A DNA stretch of 64,000 nt from Actinoplanes sp. TBRC 11911. GTDB taxonomy: Bacteria > Actinomycetota > Actinomycetes > Mycobacteriales > Micromonosporaceae. A model generated the notes under the pieces. The model was not told the origin of the DNA, did no database searches, and saw only the letters and a list, made by a program, of their open reading frames with translations. Made by a program: the position numbers and the translations under genes. Shown here in pieces: positions 37,445-45,974 of the stretch. Location: NCBI RefSeq assembly GCF_012933445.1, contig NZ_JABBNC010000045.1, positions 16,410 to 80,409 on the forward strand. The letters are read 5' to 3'. The stretch's first letter is position 1; each line of letters starts with the position of its first letter.

Positions 37445-38341
37445 ATGACGAACACGTGGGGCATCCCCGGCACGACCTTCCTCGCCTACTACATCGGCAC
37501 CATGGCGGCGATCGTGGTGCTGGCCGCGATCCACCGCCGGATCCTGTTCCGCGGGCCTCGAGACGTACACGTCGACAACCTCAACCCGCAGCAGGTCGCC
37601 TACCTGAGCGGCGGCGAGCGGCTGGCCGTGTACGCCGCGATGGGTGGCTTACGCACCGCGGGAACGATCGGCACCGGGCCGGGCGGCACGCTGGTCGAGA
37701 CCGGCCCGCTTCCGCCCGGCGCGACAGCGCTCGACAACGCCCTCGACAACGCGGCCCGGCGCGGCGTGCGGGCCCGCGAGCTCCACGACGACTTCATGGT
37801 GGTCTCCGCGCTCGACCAGATACGCGACGGCTTGGAGCGGCTCGGCCTGACGGTGAGCCCCGCTCAGCGGCGCGAGGCCCGCATCTGGGGCTTCGTCGCC
37901 GGCGCGGTGACGCTGATCGGCGCGGCCCGCCTGGTCATCGGGGTGGCCAACGACAAGCCGGTCGGCTATCTCTTCGTCTGCCTGGTGGTGTCGGTGGTCA
38001 TCACGATCGCCCTGCTCCGGGTCAAGCGCCGGGCCACGAATTCGGCCGTCCGCGCGTTACGCACGCTGCGCCGGAGCCACGACCACCTCAAACCAAGCCA
38101 ATCTCCCGCGTACGCCACGTACGGCGTCGCCGGCTCGGCGATGGGCGTGGCGCTGTTCGGTTCGGCGTCGCTCTACGCGATCGACCCAGCGTTCGCCGCC
38201 GAGGCCGAGGTGACGCGCGTGGCCGCCTACGGCTACGGCGACGGCGGCGCGACCGCCGGCGCAACGGGAAGCGCCTCCGGCTGCAGCACGGGAAGCTGCG
38301 GCGGGGGCGGGGGCTGCGGCGGGGGAGGTTGCGGTGGCTGA
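37445..38341 (+). CDS. TIGR04222-type membrane protein with Cys/Gly-rich tail
   Basis: A 298-residue membrane protein from ATG at 37445 (GGGAGGC upstream). The N-terminal helix is FLAYYIGTMAAIVVLAAI; a cytosolic domain follows (NPQQVAYLSGGERLAVYAAM is characteristic), then helices near residues 145-165, 175-195 and 220-240. The C-terminus is low-complexity and ends CSTGSCGGGGGCGGGGCGG, with Cys at 280, 285, 291 and 296. TIGR04222 proteins are defined by a domain next to such low-complexity tails. The stop overlaps the MNIO gene by 8 bp, so the tail is a plausible substrate of that enzyme. Confidence 0.8.
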   Translation: MTNTWGIPGTTFLAYYIGTMAAIVVLAAIHRRILFRGPRDVHVDNLNPQQVAYLSGGERLAVYAAMGGLRTAGTIGTGPGGTLVETGPLPPGATALDNALDNAARRGVRARELHDDFMVVSALDQIRDGLERLGLTVSPAQRREARIWGFVAGAVTLIGAARLVIGVANDKPVGYLFVCLVVSVVITIALLRVKRRATNSAVRALRTLRRSHDHLKPSQSPAYATYGVAGSAMGVALFGSASLYAIDPAFAAEAEVTRVAAYGYGDGGATAGATGSASGCSTGSCGGGGGCGGGGCGG

Positions 38342-39176
38342 GGCGGTAGCGAACGCTGTTTCTGGCTACGGCGTGGGGATCGGCTGGCGGCCCGAGATCG
38401 CCGGTTTCGTCGCGGGGCTGCCGGGCCTGCGGTTCACCGAGGTCGTGGCCGAGTCGGTGCACGCCGACGGTGACCTGCCCGCAGGGCTGGCCGCGCTGCT
38501 GGACCGCGGGGTGACCGTGGTTCCGCACGGCGTGCGCCTCTCGCTGGGCGGCGCCGACCCGGTCGAGCCCGCGCGGGTCCGCCAGCTGGCCGCGGCCGCG
38601 GAGCGCCTGCACGCGCCGCTGGTCAGCGAGCACATCGCCTTCGTTCGCGCGGCCGGCATCGAGGCCGGCCACCTGCTCCCGCTGCCGCGCAGCTGGGAGG
38701 CCGTGGACGCGATGGTCGCCAACGTGAAGCGCGTCCAGGCCGAGCTGCCGGTGCCGATCGCCTTGGAGCCGATCGCCGCGCTGTTCGACTGGCCGGACGA
38801 CGAACTCGACGAGGCCCGCTTCATCACCGAGATCCTCGACCGCACCGGCGCCGGCCTGCTGCTGGACATCGCCAACGTCTACGCGAACGCCCGCAACCGC
38901 GGCACCGACCCGCTCACCCTGCTCGACAGCCTCCCGCTGGACCGCGTCGCCTACGTCCACGTGGCCGGCGGCGCCGAGCACGGCGGCCTCTACCACGACA
39001 CCCACACCAGCCCGGTCCCGCAGCCGGTCCTCGACCTGGTGACCGAGCTCTGCGCCCGCCACCGCCCACCGGCCCTGCTGCTGGAACGCGACGGCGACTA
39101 CCCACCCGCCCGCGCCTTGACCGCCGAGCTGGACGCGATCGCCGCCGCGGCCGGCTCCCCGAGGGTGACCGCGTGA
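38334..39176 (+). CDS. DUF692 family (MNIO) multinuclear iron oxidase
   Basis: A 280-residue TIM-barrel protein of the DUF692/MbnB family. The expected metal ligands are visible: E40 (VAESVH), H65 (VPHGVR), E99-H100 (SEHIAF), E145 (ALEPI), D178 and N181 (LLLDIANVY), H209 (YVHVAGG), D222-x-H224 (HDTHTSP) and E251 (LLERDG). MNIO enzymes use two or three irons to oxidise Cys or other residues in peptides (methanobactin, 3-thiaglutamate, bufferins). GGAGG lies 5 nt before the GTG start within the upstream gene, and the stop overlaps the partner gene as GTGA. Confidence 0.9.
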   Translation: MAEAVANAVSGYGVGIGWRPEIAGFVAGLPGLRFTEVVAESVHADGDLPAGLAALLDRGVTVVPHGVRLSLGGADPVEPARVRQLAAAAERLHAPLVSEHIAFVRAAGIEAGHLLPLPRSWEAVDAMVANVKRVQAELPVPIALEPIAALFDWPDDELDEARFITEILDRTGAGLLLDIANVYANARNRGTDPLTLLDSLPLDRVAYVHVAGGAEHGGLYHDTHTSPVPQPVLDLVTELCARHRPPALLLERDGDYPPARALTAELDAIAAAAGSPRVTA

Positions 39177-39727
39177 ACGCCCGCCCCACGGTCGGCGCCG
39201 CGGCCACCGGCATGCCGTCGGCAACCGCGGCCGAAGCCAGCCCGAACACGGCGGCCCGCCCGCCGGGCCATGCAGGACAGCCCGGCGGTGGGCCGGGGAG
39301 CCTGGCCACCCGCCAAGCCGGCCTCGTCGAAGCGCTCACCTCCCGAAATCCCGTACCGGATGGATTTGATGCCTTTCGCTTTGAGGCCGCGCGCGTGGCC
39401 CTGTTGCGCAAGCGGGCCGGTGAGGTCTCGCGGCAGTGGCCCATGCTGGCGGCGGGGCTCGGCGACGGCTGGCACACGATGTTCGCCGAGTGGGCGGCGA
39501 CGCGTCCGACGCAGGGCTCACTGCGCGACGGCTGGGATCTCGCGCGAGACCTGCTCGCCCGCGACGCCCTGCCCCGCCTGGCCGCGCTCGAACTGGCCGA
39601 GCGCGAAGCCGCGATGCGCTACGACGGCGCTTCAAGCCCGAAGCCCCGCCGCACACCGGCCCTGCGGTTCGTCGCCGGTGCCGTCGTCCTACAGGTGGCC
39701 GGTCGAGTGCGTCACCTCCGCTCCTGA
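39173..39727 (+). CDS. MNIO partner protein (SCO6045-C-like)
   Basis: A 184-residue protein. The first 45 residues are low-complexity and Pro/Ala-rich; the rest is helical (LATRQAGLVEALTSRNPVPD, FRFEAARVALLRKRAGEV, RDGWDLARDLLARD). It resembles the small C-terminal domain seen in actinobacterial SCO6045-like proteins and occupies the position of the DUF2063-type partner that binds and delivers substrate to MNIO enzymes. It is coupled to the MNIO gene by GTGA and overlaps the convergent gene by 16 bp. Confidence 0.7.
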   Translation: MNARPTVGAAATGMPSATAAEASPNTAARPPGHAGQPGGGPGSLATRQAGLVEALTSRNPVPDGFDAFRFEAARVALLRKRAGEVSRQWPMLAAGLGDGWHTMFAEWAATRPTQGSLRDGWDLARDLLARDALPRLAALELAEREAAMRYDGASSPKPRRTPALRFVAGAVVLQVAGRVRHLRS

Positions 39728-40224
39728 CGGACGGGGCGCGCCTCGATATACGCCTCTATCTCCTCGTCGGACGGTTCTCGGAAATACTCGTACGGGGCGA
39801 CCGCCACGCCCTCGCAGATCGGGCGGTCGTCGTCGTCCTCGGAAGCGTCCGGCAGCAACTCGCCCGTCCACAGCGAACCCATCGAGAAGACGACGAAGCC
39901 GGGCTCGAAGCGATAGCCGATGTCGGTCGGCTCGTAGCCGTAGCCGCGCGCGGCCAGGTCGGCCACCACCTCGTCCAGGAAGCGGTACGTCAGCTGGACG
40001 CCGTCGAAGAAGACCTGCTCGCCCCCGTCGGCCGAATAGGCCAGCTCGACCACCTCGACCGTTTCGTCCTCGGCGTAGGTCAGCACCAGCAGCGGTGTCT
40101 GGTCATACACCGCCCGGCTATCTCGGCCCGGGTGGAGCGGCTTGCCGATCCGCCGCTCCACCTCGTCGCGATGCTCGCCCACCCTCGCCGCCGGCACGCC
40201 CACGCCGGGCAGAATCTCCACCAT
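39712..40224 (-). CDS. Hypothetical acidic protein
   Basis: A 170-residue soluble acidic protein starting MVEILPGVGVPAARVGEH. Beta-rich segments (LLVLTYAEDETVEVVELAYS, VQLTYRFLDEVVADLAARGY) and the order of conserved residues resemble small immunity-like or SMI1-unrelated hypothetical proteins, but no family can be named. It converges on the MNIO operon with a 16-bp overlap and may be unrelated to it. Confidence 0.65.
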   Translation of the reverse strand: MVEILPGVGVPAARVGEHRDEVERRIGKPLHPGRDSRAVYDQTPLLVLTYAEDETVEVVELAYSADGGEQVFFDGVQLTYRFLDEVVADLAARGYGYEPTDIGYRFEPGFVVFSMGSLWTGELLPDASEDDDDRPICEGVAVAPYEYFREPSDEEIEAYIEARPVRQERR

Positions 40225-40290
40225 CAGGGCCTCCCCATGGTCCTCATCGGATAGAGGTTCATTCTGCCGAGGGGGTATGACATTTTTGGG

Positions 40291-40656
40291 CTAGGCCGCC
40301 GGTGCCTTGTCGATGAAGCCGAGCACCTCGCGGATGCGGCCGTCGCCGTCCACCGACGCCACGTCGAAGCCCACCACCAGCGGCTCCGCGCCGGCCGGGC
40401 CCAGGTTCCAGGTGAAGCGCGCCTGCTCGTGATGCCCGTCGACCGGCCCGCCCGGCGCGAAGGTCAGCCCGGGGAACTGCTGCTGCACCGCGCCGATCAG
40501 CCCGTCCAGGGCGTCCCGGCCCTCGACCGCGGCGAGCGGGTCGACATAGCGCACCCCGTCCGCGAAGACGTCGTCGATCGCGGCCCGGCGCGCCGCCGGG
40601 TCGGTCTCGTTCCAGACGGCCAGGTAACGCTCCACCATGCTGTCGAAGTCACTCAT
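40291..40656 (-). CDS. NTF2/SnoaL-like protein
   Basis: A 121-residue protein with a SnoaL-like fold: DFDSMVERYLAVWNETDPAARRAAI as the first helices, DVFADGVRYVDPLAAVEGRDAL, and VGFDVASVDGDGRIREVLGF. Relatives are polyketide cyclase-like or function-unknown proteins. It is divergent from an XRE-family regulator starting 115 bp away, which may control it. Confidence 0.82.
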   Translation of the reverse strand: MSDFDSMVERYLAVWNETDPAARRAAIDDVFADGVRYVDPLAAVEGRDALDGLIGAVQQQFPGLTFAPGGPVDGHHEQARFTWNLGPAGAEPLVVGFDVASVDGDGRIREVLGFIDKAPAA

Positions 40657-40770
40657 CGTCTCGGTCCTCTCGTCCGTCGTTGACGGGACCACAGTCGCCC
40701 GTGCCGGGTAAGGCCGTCGATTACCTCGCGGGTAATGGCCGCGCTTCCTTCCCCTGCGTACGCTCCGTGC

Positions 40771-41526
40771 ATGGGACCCACCGACGTCGGCGCGCGGCTT
40801 CGCGACTGGCGGACGACCCGCCGGATGAGCCAGCTCGAGCTCGCCGTGCAGGCCGGCGTCTCGGCGCGGCACCTTTCGTTCCTGGAGACGGGCCGTTCGC
40901 GACCCACCCGGGAGATGATCCTGCGCCTGGCCGGGGAGTTGGCGGTGCCGATGCGGTCGCAGAACGAGCTGCTGCTGGCCGGCGGCTACGCACCCGCCCA
41001 TCCCGAGTCGGACCTGGGTGCCGCGCCGCTGGCCGCGGTGTTGTCTTCGCTGCGCGACGTCCTCGCCGGTCACGCCCCGTACCCGGCCGTCCTGATCGAC
41101 CGCCACTGGACGATGGTCGACGCGAACGACGCCGTCGCCCCGCTCACCCAGGGGTGCGCCGCCTGGCTGCTGGAGCCGCCGGTCAACGTGCTGCGCCTGT
41201 CGCTGCATCCGGAGGGCATGGCACCCCGGATCGGCAACCTCGCCGAGTGGCGGACGCACGTGCTGGACCGGCTCGACCGGCAGGCCGCCACGACCGCCGA
41301 TCCGGTGCTGCGCGAGCTGTATCGCGAACTGGCCGGCTACCCGGGCGGGACGGTCGACGGCGCCCCCGGATCGGGCCTGGTCGTTCCGCTACGCTTCGAA
41401 AATCTCACATTTTTCAGCATCACGTCGGTACTGGGGACTCCGCTCGATGTCACCCTCTCCGAGCTGGCGATCGAGTCATTCCTGCCGGCCGATGCCCGGA
41501 CCGCCGCCGCGCTTCACGCCACCTGA
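40771..41526 (+). CDS. XRE-family regulator with MmyB-like ligand domain
   Basis: A 251-residue protein. The N-terminal HTH (RMSQLELAVQAGVSARHLSFLETGRS split over two helices) is followed by an MmyB-like domain (VLIDRHWTMVDANDAV, LHPEGMAPRIGNL). Such proteins often regulate a divergently encoded oxidoreductase or SnoaL-like gene. ATG at 40771 is chosen because TACGCT ends 6 nt before it (leaderless); an ATG-equivalent further upstream at 40735 is less likely. Confidence 0.88.
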   Translation: MGPTDVGARLRDWRTTRRMSQLELAVQAGVSARHLSFLETGRSRPTREMILRLAGELAVPMRSQNELLLAGGYAPAHPESDLGAAPLAAVLSSLRDVLAGHAPYPAVLIDRHWTMVDANDAVAPLTQGCAAWLLEPPVNVLRLSLHPEGMAPRIGNLAEWRTHVLDRLDRQAATTADPVLRELYRELAGYPGGTVDGAPGSGLVVPLRFENLTFFSITSVLGTPLDVTLSELAIESFLPADARTAAALHAT

Positions 41527-41543
41527 GGTGGCAGGATCAGCTC

Positions 41544-42305
41544 ATGGATCTGGGACTGGCGGACCGAATCTATATTCTGACCGGAGCGTCTCGCGGGCTC
41601 GGCTTCGCGACGGCGCAATCGCTGGTCGCCGATGGCGCCAAGGTGATCATCTCGTCCCGTGACCCGGATCGCGTGGCACAAGCGGTGGAGGAGCTGGGCG
41701 GGGAAAAGTTCGCGACGGGCGTCGTGGCCGACCTCACCGACCCGGAGACGCCGCGCGAACTGCTGGACAGTGCCTACGAGCGGTACGGCCGGGTGGACGG
41801 CGCGCTGATCTCGGTCGGCGGGCCGGTGATCGGCACGGCGGCGGGCGTGAGCGACGACGATTGGCGGCGCGCCTTCGAGACGGTGTTCCTCGGCCAGTTG
41901 CGTGCCGCGCGGGTCTTCGCGACGGCGTTGCCCGCGGGCGGCGCGATCGGGATCATCCTGTCCAGCTCGGTCAAGGTTCCGCTGGCCGGCCTGGGGCTCT
42001 CCAACGGCCTGCGCCCCGGCCTGGCGATGGCCATGAAGGACATGGCGGACGAATACGGCCCGCGCGGCGTCCGATTTGTCGGATTGATGCCCGGCCGGAT
42101 CATGACGAACCGCAACCGTGAGCTGTTCGAGGCGACCGGGGACGCGATGCGGGCCGAGGTCGACGTGGCGGCGTCGGTCCCGATGCGCCGGCTGGGCGAG
42201 CCGCACGAGTTCGGCCGGGTCGCCGCGTTCGTGCTGTCCCCCGCCGCCAGCTATCTGACCGGTCTGGTGCTGCCGGTCGACGGCGGCTACACCCGTACGC
42301 TCTGA
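41544..42305 (+). CDS. Atypical short-chain dehydrogenase/reductase family protein
   Basis: A 253-residue SDR from ATG at 41544 with the cofactor motif TGASRGLG and C-terminal VLPVDGGYTRTL. The position of the catalytic YxxxK reads LSNGL (LGLSNGLRPGLAMAMK), so both Tyr and Lys are missing, although the preceding Ser (LSSSVKV) remains. The protein belongs to a non-canonical SDR group and may use another catalytic residue or be regulatory. It follows the XRE regulator by 17 bp. Confidence 0.85.
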   Translation: MDLGLADRIYILTGASRGLGFATAQSLVADGAKVIISSRDPDRVAQAVEELGGEKFATGVVADLTDPETPRELLDSAYERYGRVDGALISVGGPVIGTAAGVSDDDWRRAFETVFLGQLRAARVFATALPAGGAIGIILSSSVKVPLAGLGLSNGLRPGLAMAMKDMADEYGPRGVRFVGLMPGRIMTNRNRELFEATGDAMRAEVDVAASVPMRRLGEPHEFGRVAAFVLSPAASYLTGLVLPVDGGYTRTL

Positions 42306-42306
42306 C

Positions 42307-42381
42307 GGCCCGAAAAGCGCACGGGCCCGAAAGCACACCGGCCCGAAAGCGCACGGGCCCGAAAAGCACACCCGGGCACGA
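42307..42381. repeat. Four tandem copies of a 15-17 bp unit
   Basis: GGCCCGAAAAGCGCACG and variants (GGCCCGAAAGCACACC, GGCCCGAAAGCGCACG, GGCCCGAAAAGCACACCC) follow each other, with a degenerate fifth copy GGGCACGAAGG. The block lies between the SDR stop and the -10 box of the next gene. Confidence 0.8.
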
Positions 42382-42398
42382 AGGTACCGTTGTCGCTC

Positions 42399-42959
42399 AT
42401 GGAGACCCAGATCAGCACGTTGCTCACGGCGGCGGCCGCGCGGACCGTCCCGGTGATCCGGGGCATCCGCGACGATCAGCTCGGCCACCCGACGCCGTGC
42501 GAGGACTTCCGGGTGCGCGAGCTGTTCAACCACCTCTACCAGAACGTGGGCAACTTCACCGAGCTGGCCGCGCGCAAGGAGCCCGACTCCACCACCACAC
42601 CGGACGAGATCACCGGTGACTGGCGGACCAGGTTCGCCGAGCAGACCGAGCGGCTCGTCGAGGCGTGGTCCGACCCGGCGGCCCTGGAGGGCACGTCGCC
42701 CGCCAGCGGCATGCCGCAGGAGATGGTGGGCGGGCTCGCCCTGCTCGAGCTGACCGTGCACGGGTGGGACGTGGCCCGCGCGACCGGCCAGCGCTACACG
42801 CCCGACCCGGCCGCGGTGGCCCTGCTGATCCCGCTCTTCGAGCAGGTCGGCCAGGTGGGCCGCGACCTGGGTCTGTACGGCGAGGTGATCGAGGTCGGCG
42901 CCGAGGCCGGCGATTTCGCGCGGCTGCTCGGCCTGACCGGCCGGCAAACCGTCCTCTAG
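42399..42959 (+). CDS. TIGR03086 family (DinB/mycothiol-dependent isomerase-like) protein
   Basis: A 186-residue four-helix protein. The TIGR03086 segment HPTPCEDFRVRELFNHLY and the later LLELTVHGWDVARATG carry the family's conserved His and Asp metal-binding residues. Related proteins use mycothiol or act in thiol-dependent metabolism; the substrate is unknown. TACCGT ends 8 nt before the ATG (leaderless). It converges on the ABC exporter with a 4-bp overlap. Confidence 0.85.
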   Translation: METQISTLLTAAAARTVPVIRGIRDDQLGHPTPCEDFRVRELFNHLYQNVGNFTELAARKEPDSTTTPDEITGDWRTRFAEQTERLVEAWSDPAALEGTSPASGMPQEMVGGLALLELTVHGWDVARATGQRYTPDPAAVALLIPLFEQVGQVGRDLGLYGEVIEVGAEAGDFARLLGLTGRQTVL

Positions 42960-44890
42960 GGCTCCACCGGCCCGGCCGGCACGGTGACGATCTCGACGTT
43001 CTCCTCGCGGTACGGGGTGTCGGAGCTCGTGACCGCGAACTGCGTGTGGTAAAGCTCCGCGTACAGCCCCTCGGCGGCGACCAGATCGTCGTGCGTACCG
43101 CGTTCGACCACCCGGCCCTGGTCCATCACCAGGATCTGGTCGGCGTTGCGGATGGTGGACAGGCGGTGCGCGATGACCAGCGCCGTCCGGCCCTCCAGCG
43201 CGGTCGTCAGGGCGCGCTGCACGGCCGCCTCGGATTCGCTGTCCAGGTGGGCGGTGGCCTCGTCCATGATGACGATCGACGGGTGCTTGAGCAGCAGCCG
43301 GGCGATCGCGATCCGCTGTTTCTCGCCGCCGGAGAAGCGGTAACCACGCTCGCCGACCACCGTGTCGAGGCCGTCCGGCAGGCCGCGGACCAGGTCGGCG
43401 ATCTGCGCGCCGGCCAGCGCCTCCCACATCTGGTCGTCGGTGGCGCCGGGACGGGCGTACCGCAAATTCTCCGCGATGGTCTCGTGGAAGAGATGCGAGT
43501 CCTGGGTGACCACGCCGATGGCGTCGCGCAGTGACTCGAGGGTCGCGTCGCGCACGTCGATCCCGTCGACCAGGACCGCGCCCTCGGTGACGTCGTAGAG
43601 CCGCGAGACCAGCATCGACGTGGTCGACTTGCCGGCGCCGGACGGGCCCACGAGGGCGACCATCTGGCCCGGTTCGACGGTGAAGTCGACGCCGTGCAGG
43701 ACCGGCGCATTCTCCTTGCGGTCGAGGGCGACGACGTCCTCCAGCGTGGCCAGCGAGACCTCGTCGGCGCTCGGGTACCGGAAGTGGACGTCGCGGAACT
43801 CGACGCGGCCCGCCCCGGACGGGATGTCGACGGCGTCCGGCTTGTCCTCGATCCCGGGCTTCAGGTCGAGCACCTCGAACACGCGGTCGAACGAGACCAG
43901 CGCGCTCATCACGTCGACCCGGACGTTGCTGAGCGCGGTCAACGGCCCGTACAGCCGGGTGAGCAGCAGGGCCAGGGTGACCACCGTGCCCGCGGTGACG
44001 CTGCCGGTGACCGCCAGCCAGCCACCCAGCCCGTAGGTCAGGGCCTGCGCGAGCGAGGCGACCAGCAGCATCGCGACGAAGAACGTGCGTGAATACATCG
44101 CCTGCTGGATGCCGATGTCGCGGACCCGGTCGGCGCGTTCGCCGAACTTCGCGGCCTCGGCGCGGGGCCGGCCGAACAGCTTGACCAGCAGCGCGCCGGA
44201 GACGTTGAAGCGCTCGGTCATGGTCGCGTTCATCTGGGCTTCGAGGTTGTACGACTCGCGGGTGATCTCGGCGAGCTTCTTGCCGACCCGGCGGGCGGGG
44301 TAGATGAACAACGGGAGCAAGGCCAAGGACAGCGCGGTGATCTGCCAGGACAGGCTGAACATGACGGCGGCGGTCAGGGCCAGTTGGATGGTGTTGCTGA
44401 CCACGCCGGAAAGCGTCGAGGTGAATGCCCGCTGGGCGCCGAGCACGTCGTTGTTGAGCCGGCTCACCAGCGCGCCGGTCTGGGTGCGGGTGAAGAACTG
44501 CAGCGGCATCCGCTGGACGTGGTCGTAGACCTTGGTGCGCAGGTCGAAGATGATGCCCTCGCCGATGCGCGCCGAATACCACCGCTGGGCGAGCGACAGC
44601 AGCGAGTCGGCCACCGCCAGCGCGGCGATCACGAGCGCGATCTTGACGACCAGTGCGGCGGCCCCCGAGCCGCCGCCGGTGATCGCGTTGACCACGCGGC
44701 CGGCGAGAACCGGCGTGGCGACGCCGATGACGGCGTCAATGACGACGGTGATGAGGAACACGGTGATGTCCGCGCGGTACGGCCGGGCGAACTGCACGAT
44801 CCGCTTCGTGGTCCCGCGGCTGAGGCGATGCTTGGCGACCTTGTCGGACTGCTCTATCGAGCGGAGCATCATCCAGCTGTTCATGCTCAT
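42956..44890 (-). CDS. ABC transporter, fused permease and ATPase (ABCB type)
   Basis: A 644-residue half-transporter. Six membrane helices span about residues 35-320. The ATPase domain has Walker A GPSGAGKST, Q-loop VVTQDSHLFH, signature FSGGEKQRIAIA, Walker B IVIMDEAT and the H-loop His in IAHRLSTIRNAD. It would export a lipid or drug as a homodimer. GGAGG lies 6 nt before ATG at 44890. A strong hairpin separates it from the upstream enoyl-CoA hydratase-like gene. Confidence 0.93.
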   Translation of the reverse strand: MSMNSWMMLRSIEQSDKVAKHRLSRGTTKRIVQFARPYRADITVFLITVVIDAVIGVATPVLAGRVVNAITGGGSGAAALVVKIALVIAALAVADSLLSLAQRWYSARIGEGIIFDLRTKVYDHVQRMPLQFFTRTQTGALVSRLNNDVLGAQRAFTSTLSGVVSNTIQLALTAAVMFSLSWQITALSLALLPLFIYPARRVGKKLAEITRESYNLEAQMNATMTERFNVSGALLVKLFGRPRAEAAKFGERADRVRDIGIQQAMYSRTFFVAMLLVASLAQALTYGLGGWLAVTGSVTAGTVVTLALLLTRLYGPLTALSNVRVDVMSALVSFDRVFEVLDLKPGIEDKPDAVDIPSGAGRVEFRDVHFRYPSADEVSLATLEDVVALDRKENAPVLHGVDFTVEPGQMVALVGPSGAGKSTTSMLVSRLYDVTEGAVLVDGIDVRDATLESLRDAIGVVTQDSHLFHETIAENLRYARPGATDDQMWEALAGAQIADLVRGLPDGLDTVVGERGYRFSGGEKQRIAIARLLLKHPSIVIMDEATAHLDSESEAAVQRALTTALEGRTALVIAHRLSTIRNADQILVMDQGRVVERGTHDDLVAAEGLYAELYHTQFAVTSSDTPYREENVEIVTVPAGPVEP

Positions 44891-44916
44891 TGGTCACCTC
44901 CCCGAGTGCCGTAGAA

Positions 44917-44942
44917 GCCGGGCAGAGCACAGTCTGCCCGGC
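44917..44942 (-). terminator. Terminator between enoyl-CoA hydratase-like and ABC transporter genes
   Basis: GCCGGGCAGA-N6-TCTGCCCGGC has a perfect 10-bp stem. On the minus strand it follows the hydratase-like gene by 28 bp and precedes the ABC exporter start by 26 bp, so it likely ends the upstream transcript. Confidence 0.7.
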
Positions 44943-44970
44943 GGGTACGACAACTTTCGGGGCGGCGAAC

Positions 44971-45750
44971 CTATTCCAGCCCGGCTATGTCCCGCAGCCT
45001 GCGGGTTTGCGCTTCCCGCTCGGCCCGGTCCTGCTCCGGGTAGGTCTTTGCGAGCGCACCGGCTAGGAGCGCCTTGATCTCGGCGGCCGCGCCGCGCTCC
45101 GCCGCGAGCACCGCGGCGGCCAGATCCGAGACCGTCGCGCTCAGCTCGTCGGGCGGCACCACGGCGGTGGCCAGGCCGATCCGCTCCGCCTCGTCGGCGG
45201 CGATCCGCCGCCCGGTCAGGCAGATCTCCAGCGCGCGGGAGGGGCCGACCAGCTCGGCGAGGCGTTTGGTGCCGCCCAGATCGGGCACGAGGCCGAGCGT
45301 CACCTCCGCCATGGCGAACCGTGCGTCGTCCGCCAGCACTCGCATGTCGCAGTTCAGCGCCAACTGAAATCCGGCGCCAATCGCGTGTCCGTGAACGGCC
45401 GCGATCGTCACGATCGAAGGTTTGCGCAACCATGTGAAGGCGGACTGGAAGCCCGCAATCCGATCCGCGCACTCCTCCGGTGACAACTGCGCGAGCGGGG
45501 GGAGCGAATCGCGCGCGGCGGACAGATCCAGGCCGGCGGAAAAGGCACGCCCCTCGCCCCGCACAATGACGACTCGTACGTCGCCCGATATTTTTCGGGA
45601 AATATTCGAGAGTTCTGCCCACATAGCGGGAGTCTGCGCATTGAGCACCTCGGGCCGGCACAACGTCACCGTTGCGACCGGCCCGTCCTGGTCGAGGCGG
45701 ACGCCCGCCTCACTTCCGCTGGTGCCGGATGCTGCGTGCCCGCTTGTCAC
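44971..45750 (-). CDS. Enoyl-CoA hydratase/isomerase family protein
   Basis: A 259-residue crotonase-fold protein. The oxyanion-hole regions are FSAGLDLSA and HGHAIGAGFQLALNCD. The second catalytic Glu is kept (AEVTLGLVPDLGGT), but the position of the first (Glu144 of rat hydratase) is Gln, as in GAGFQLAL. This argues against a classical hydratase and for an isomerase or other crotonase activity. The GTG start overlaps the stop of the small HTH gene as GTGA. Confidence 0.88.
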   Translation of the reverse strand: MTSGHAASGTSGSEAGVRLDQDGPVATVTLCRPEVLNAQTPAMWAELSNISRKISGDVRVVIVRGEGRAFSAGLDLSAARDSLPPLAQLSPEECADRIAGFQSAFTWLRKPSIVTIAAVHGHAIGAGFQLALNCDMRVLADDARFAMAEVTLGLVPDLGGTKRLAELVGPSRALEICLTGRRIAADEAERIGLATAVVPPDELSATVSDLAAAVLAAERGAAAEIKALLAGALAKTYPEQDRAEREAQTRRLRDIAGLE

Positions 45751-45974
45751 GCCTTCTTGCGCCGGCGAGCGCCGCCGCGCTGGCGGAGCTGAACACCCGA
45801 CTCAGTCAGAACGCGATGCACGAATCCGTAGGACCGGCCCGTCGATGCCGCGAGCGCACGAATGCTCTCGCCAGAGGTGTAACGCTTGACCAAGTCCTTC
45901 GCTAGTGACTGGCGCTCGCTGCCGACGATTCGGCGACCCTTCTCGGTGCTGGTGGCTGTGCCCGTGGCTGCCAT
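45747..45974 (-). CDS. Small helix-turn-helix protein
   Basis: A 75-residue protein conserved in actinobacteria. After a flexible N-terminus it reads DLVKRYTSGESIRALAAST then GRSYGFVHRVLTESGVQLR, a resolvase-like HTH, and ends in a basic ARRRKKA tail. It probably binds DNA, but no target is known. GAGGA lies 6 nt before the ATG. The GTGA overlap couples it to the crotonase gene. Confidence 0.85.
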   Translation of the reverse strand: MAATGTATSTEKGRRIVGSERQSLAKDLVKRYTSGESIRALAASTGRSYGFVHRVLTESGVQLRQRGGARRRKKA

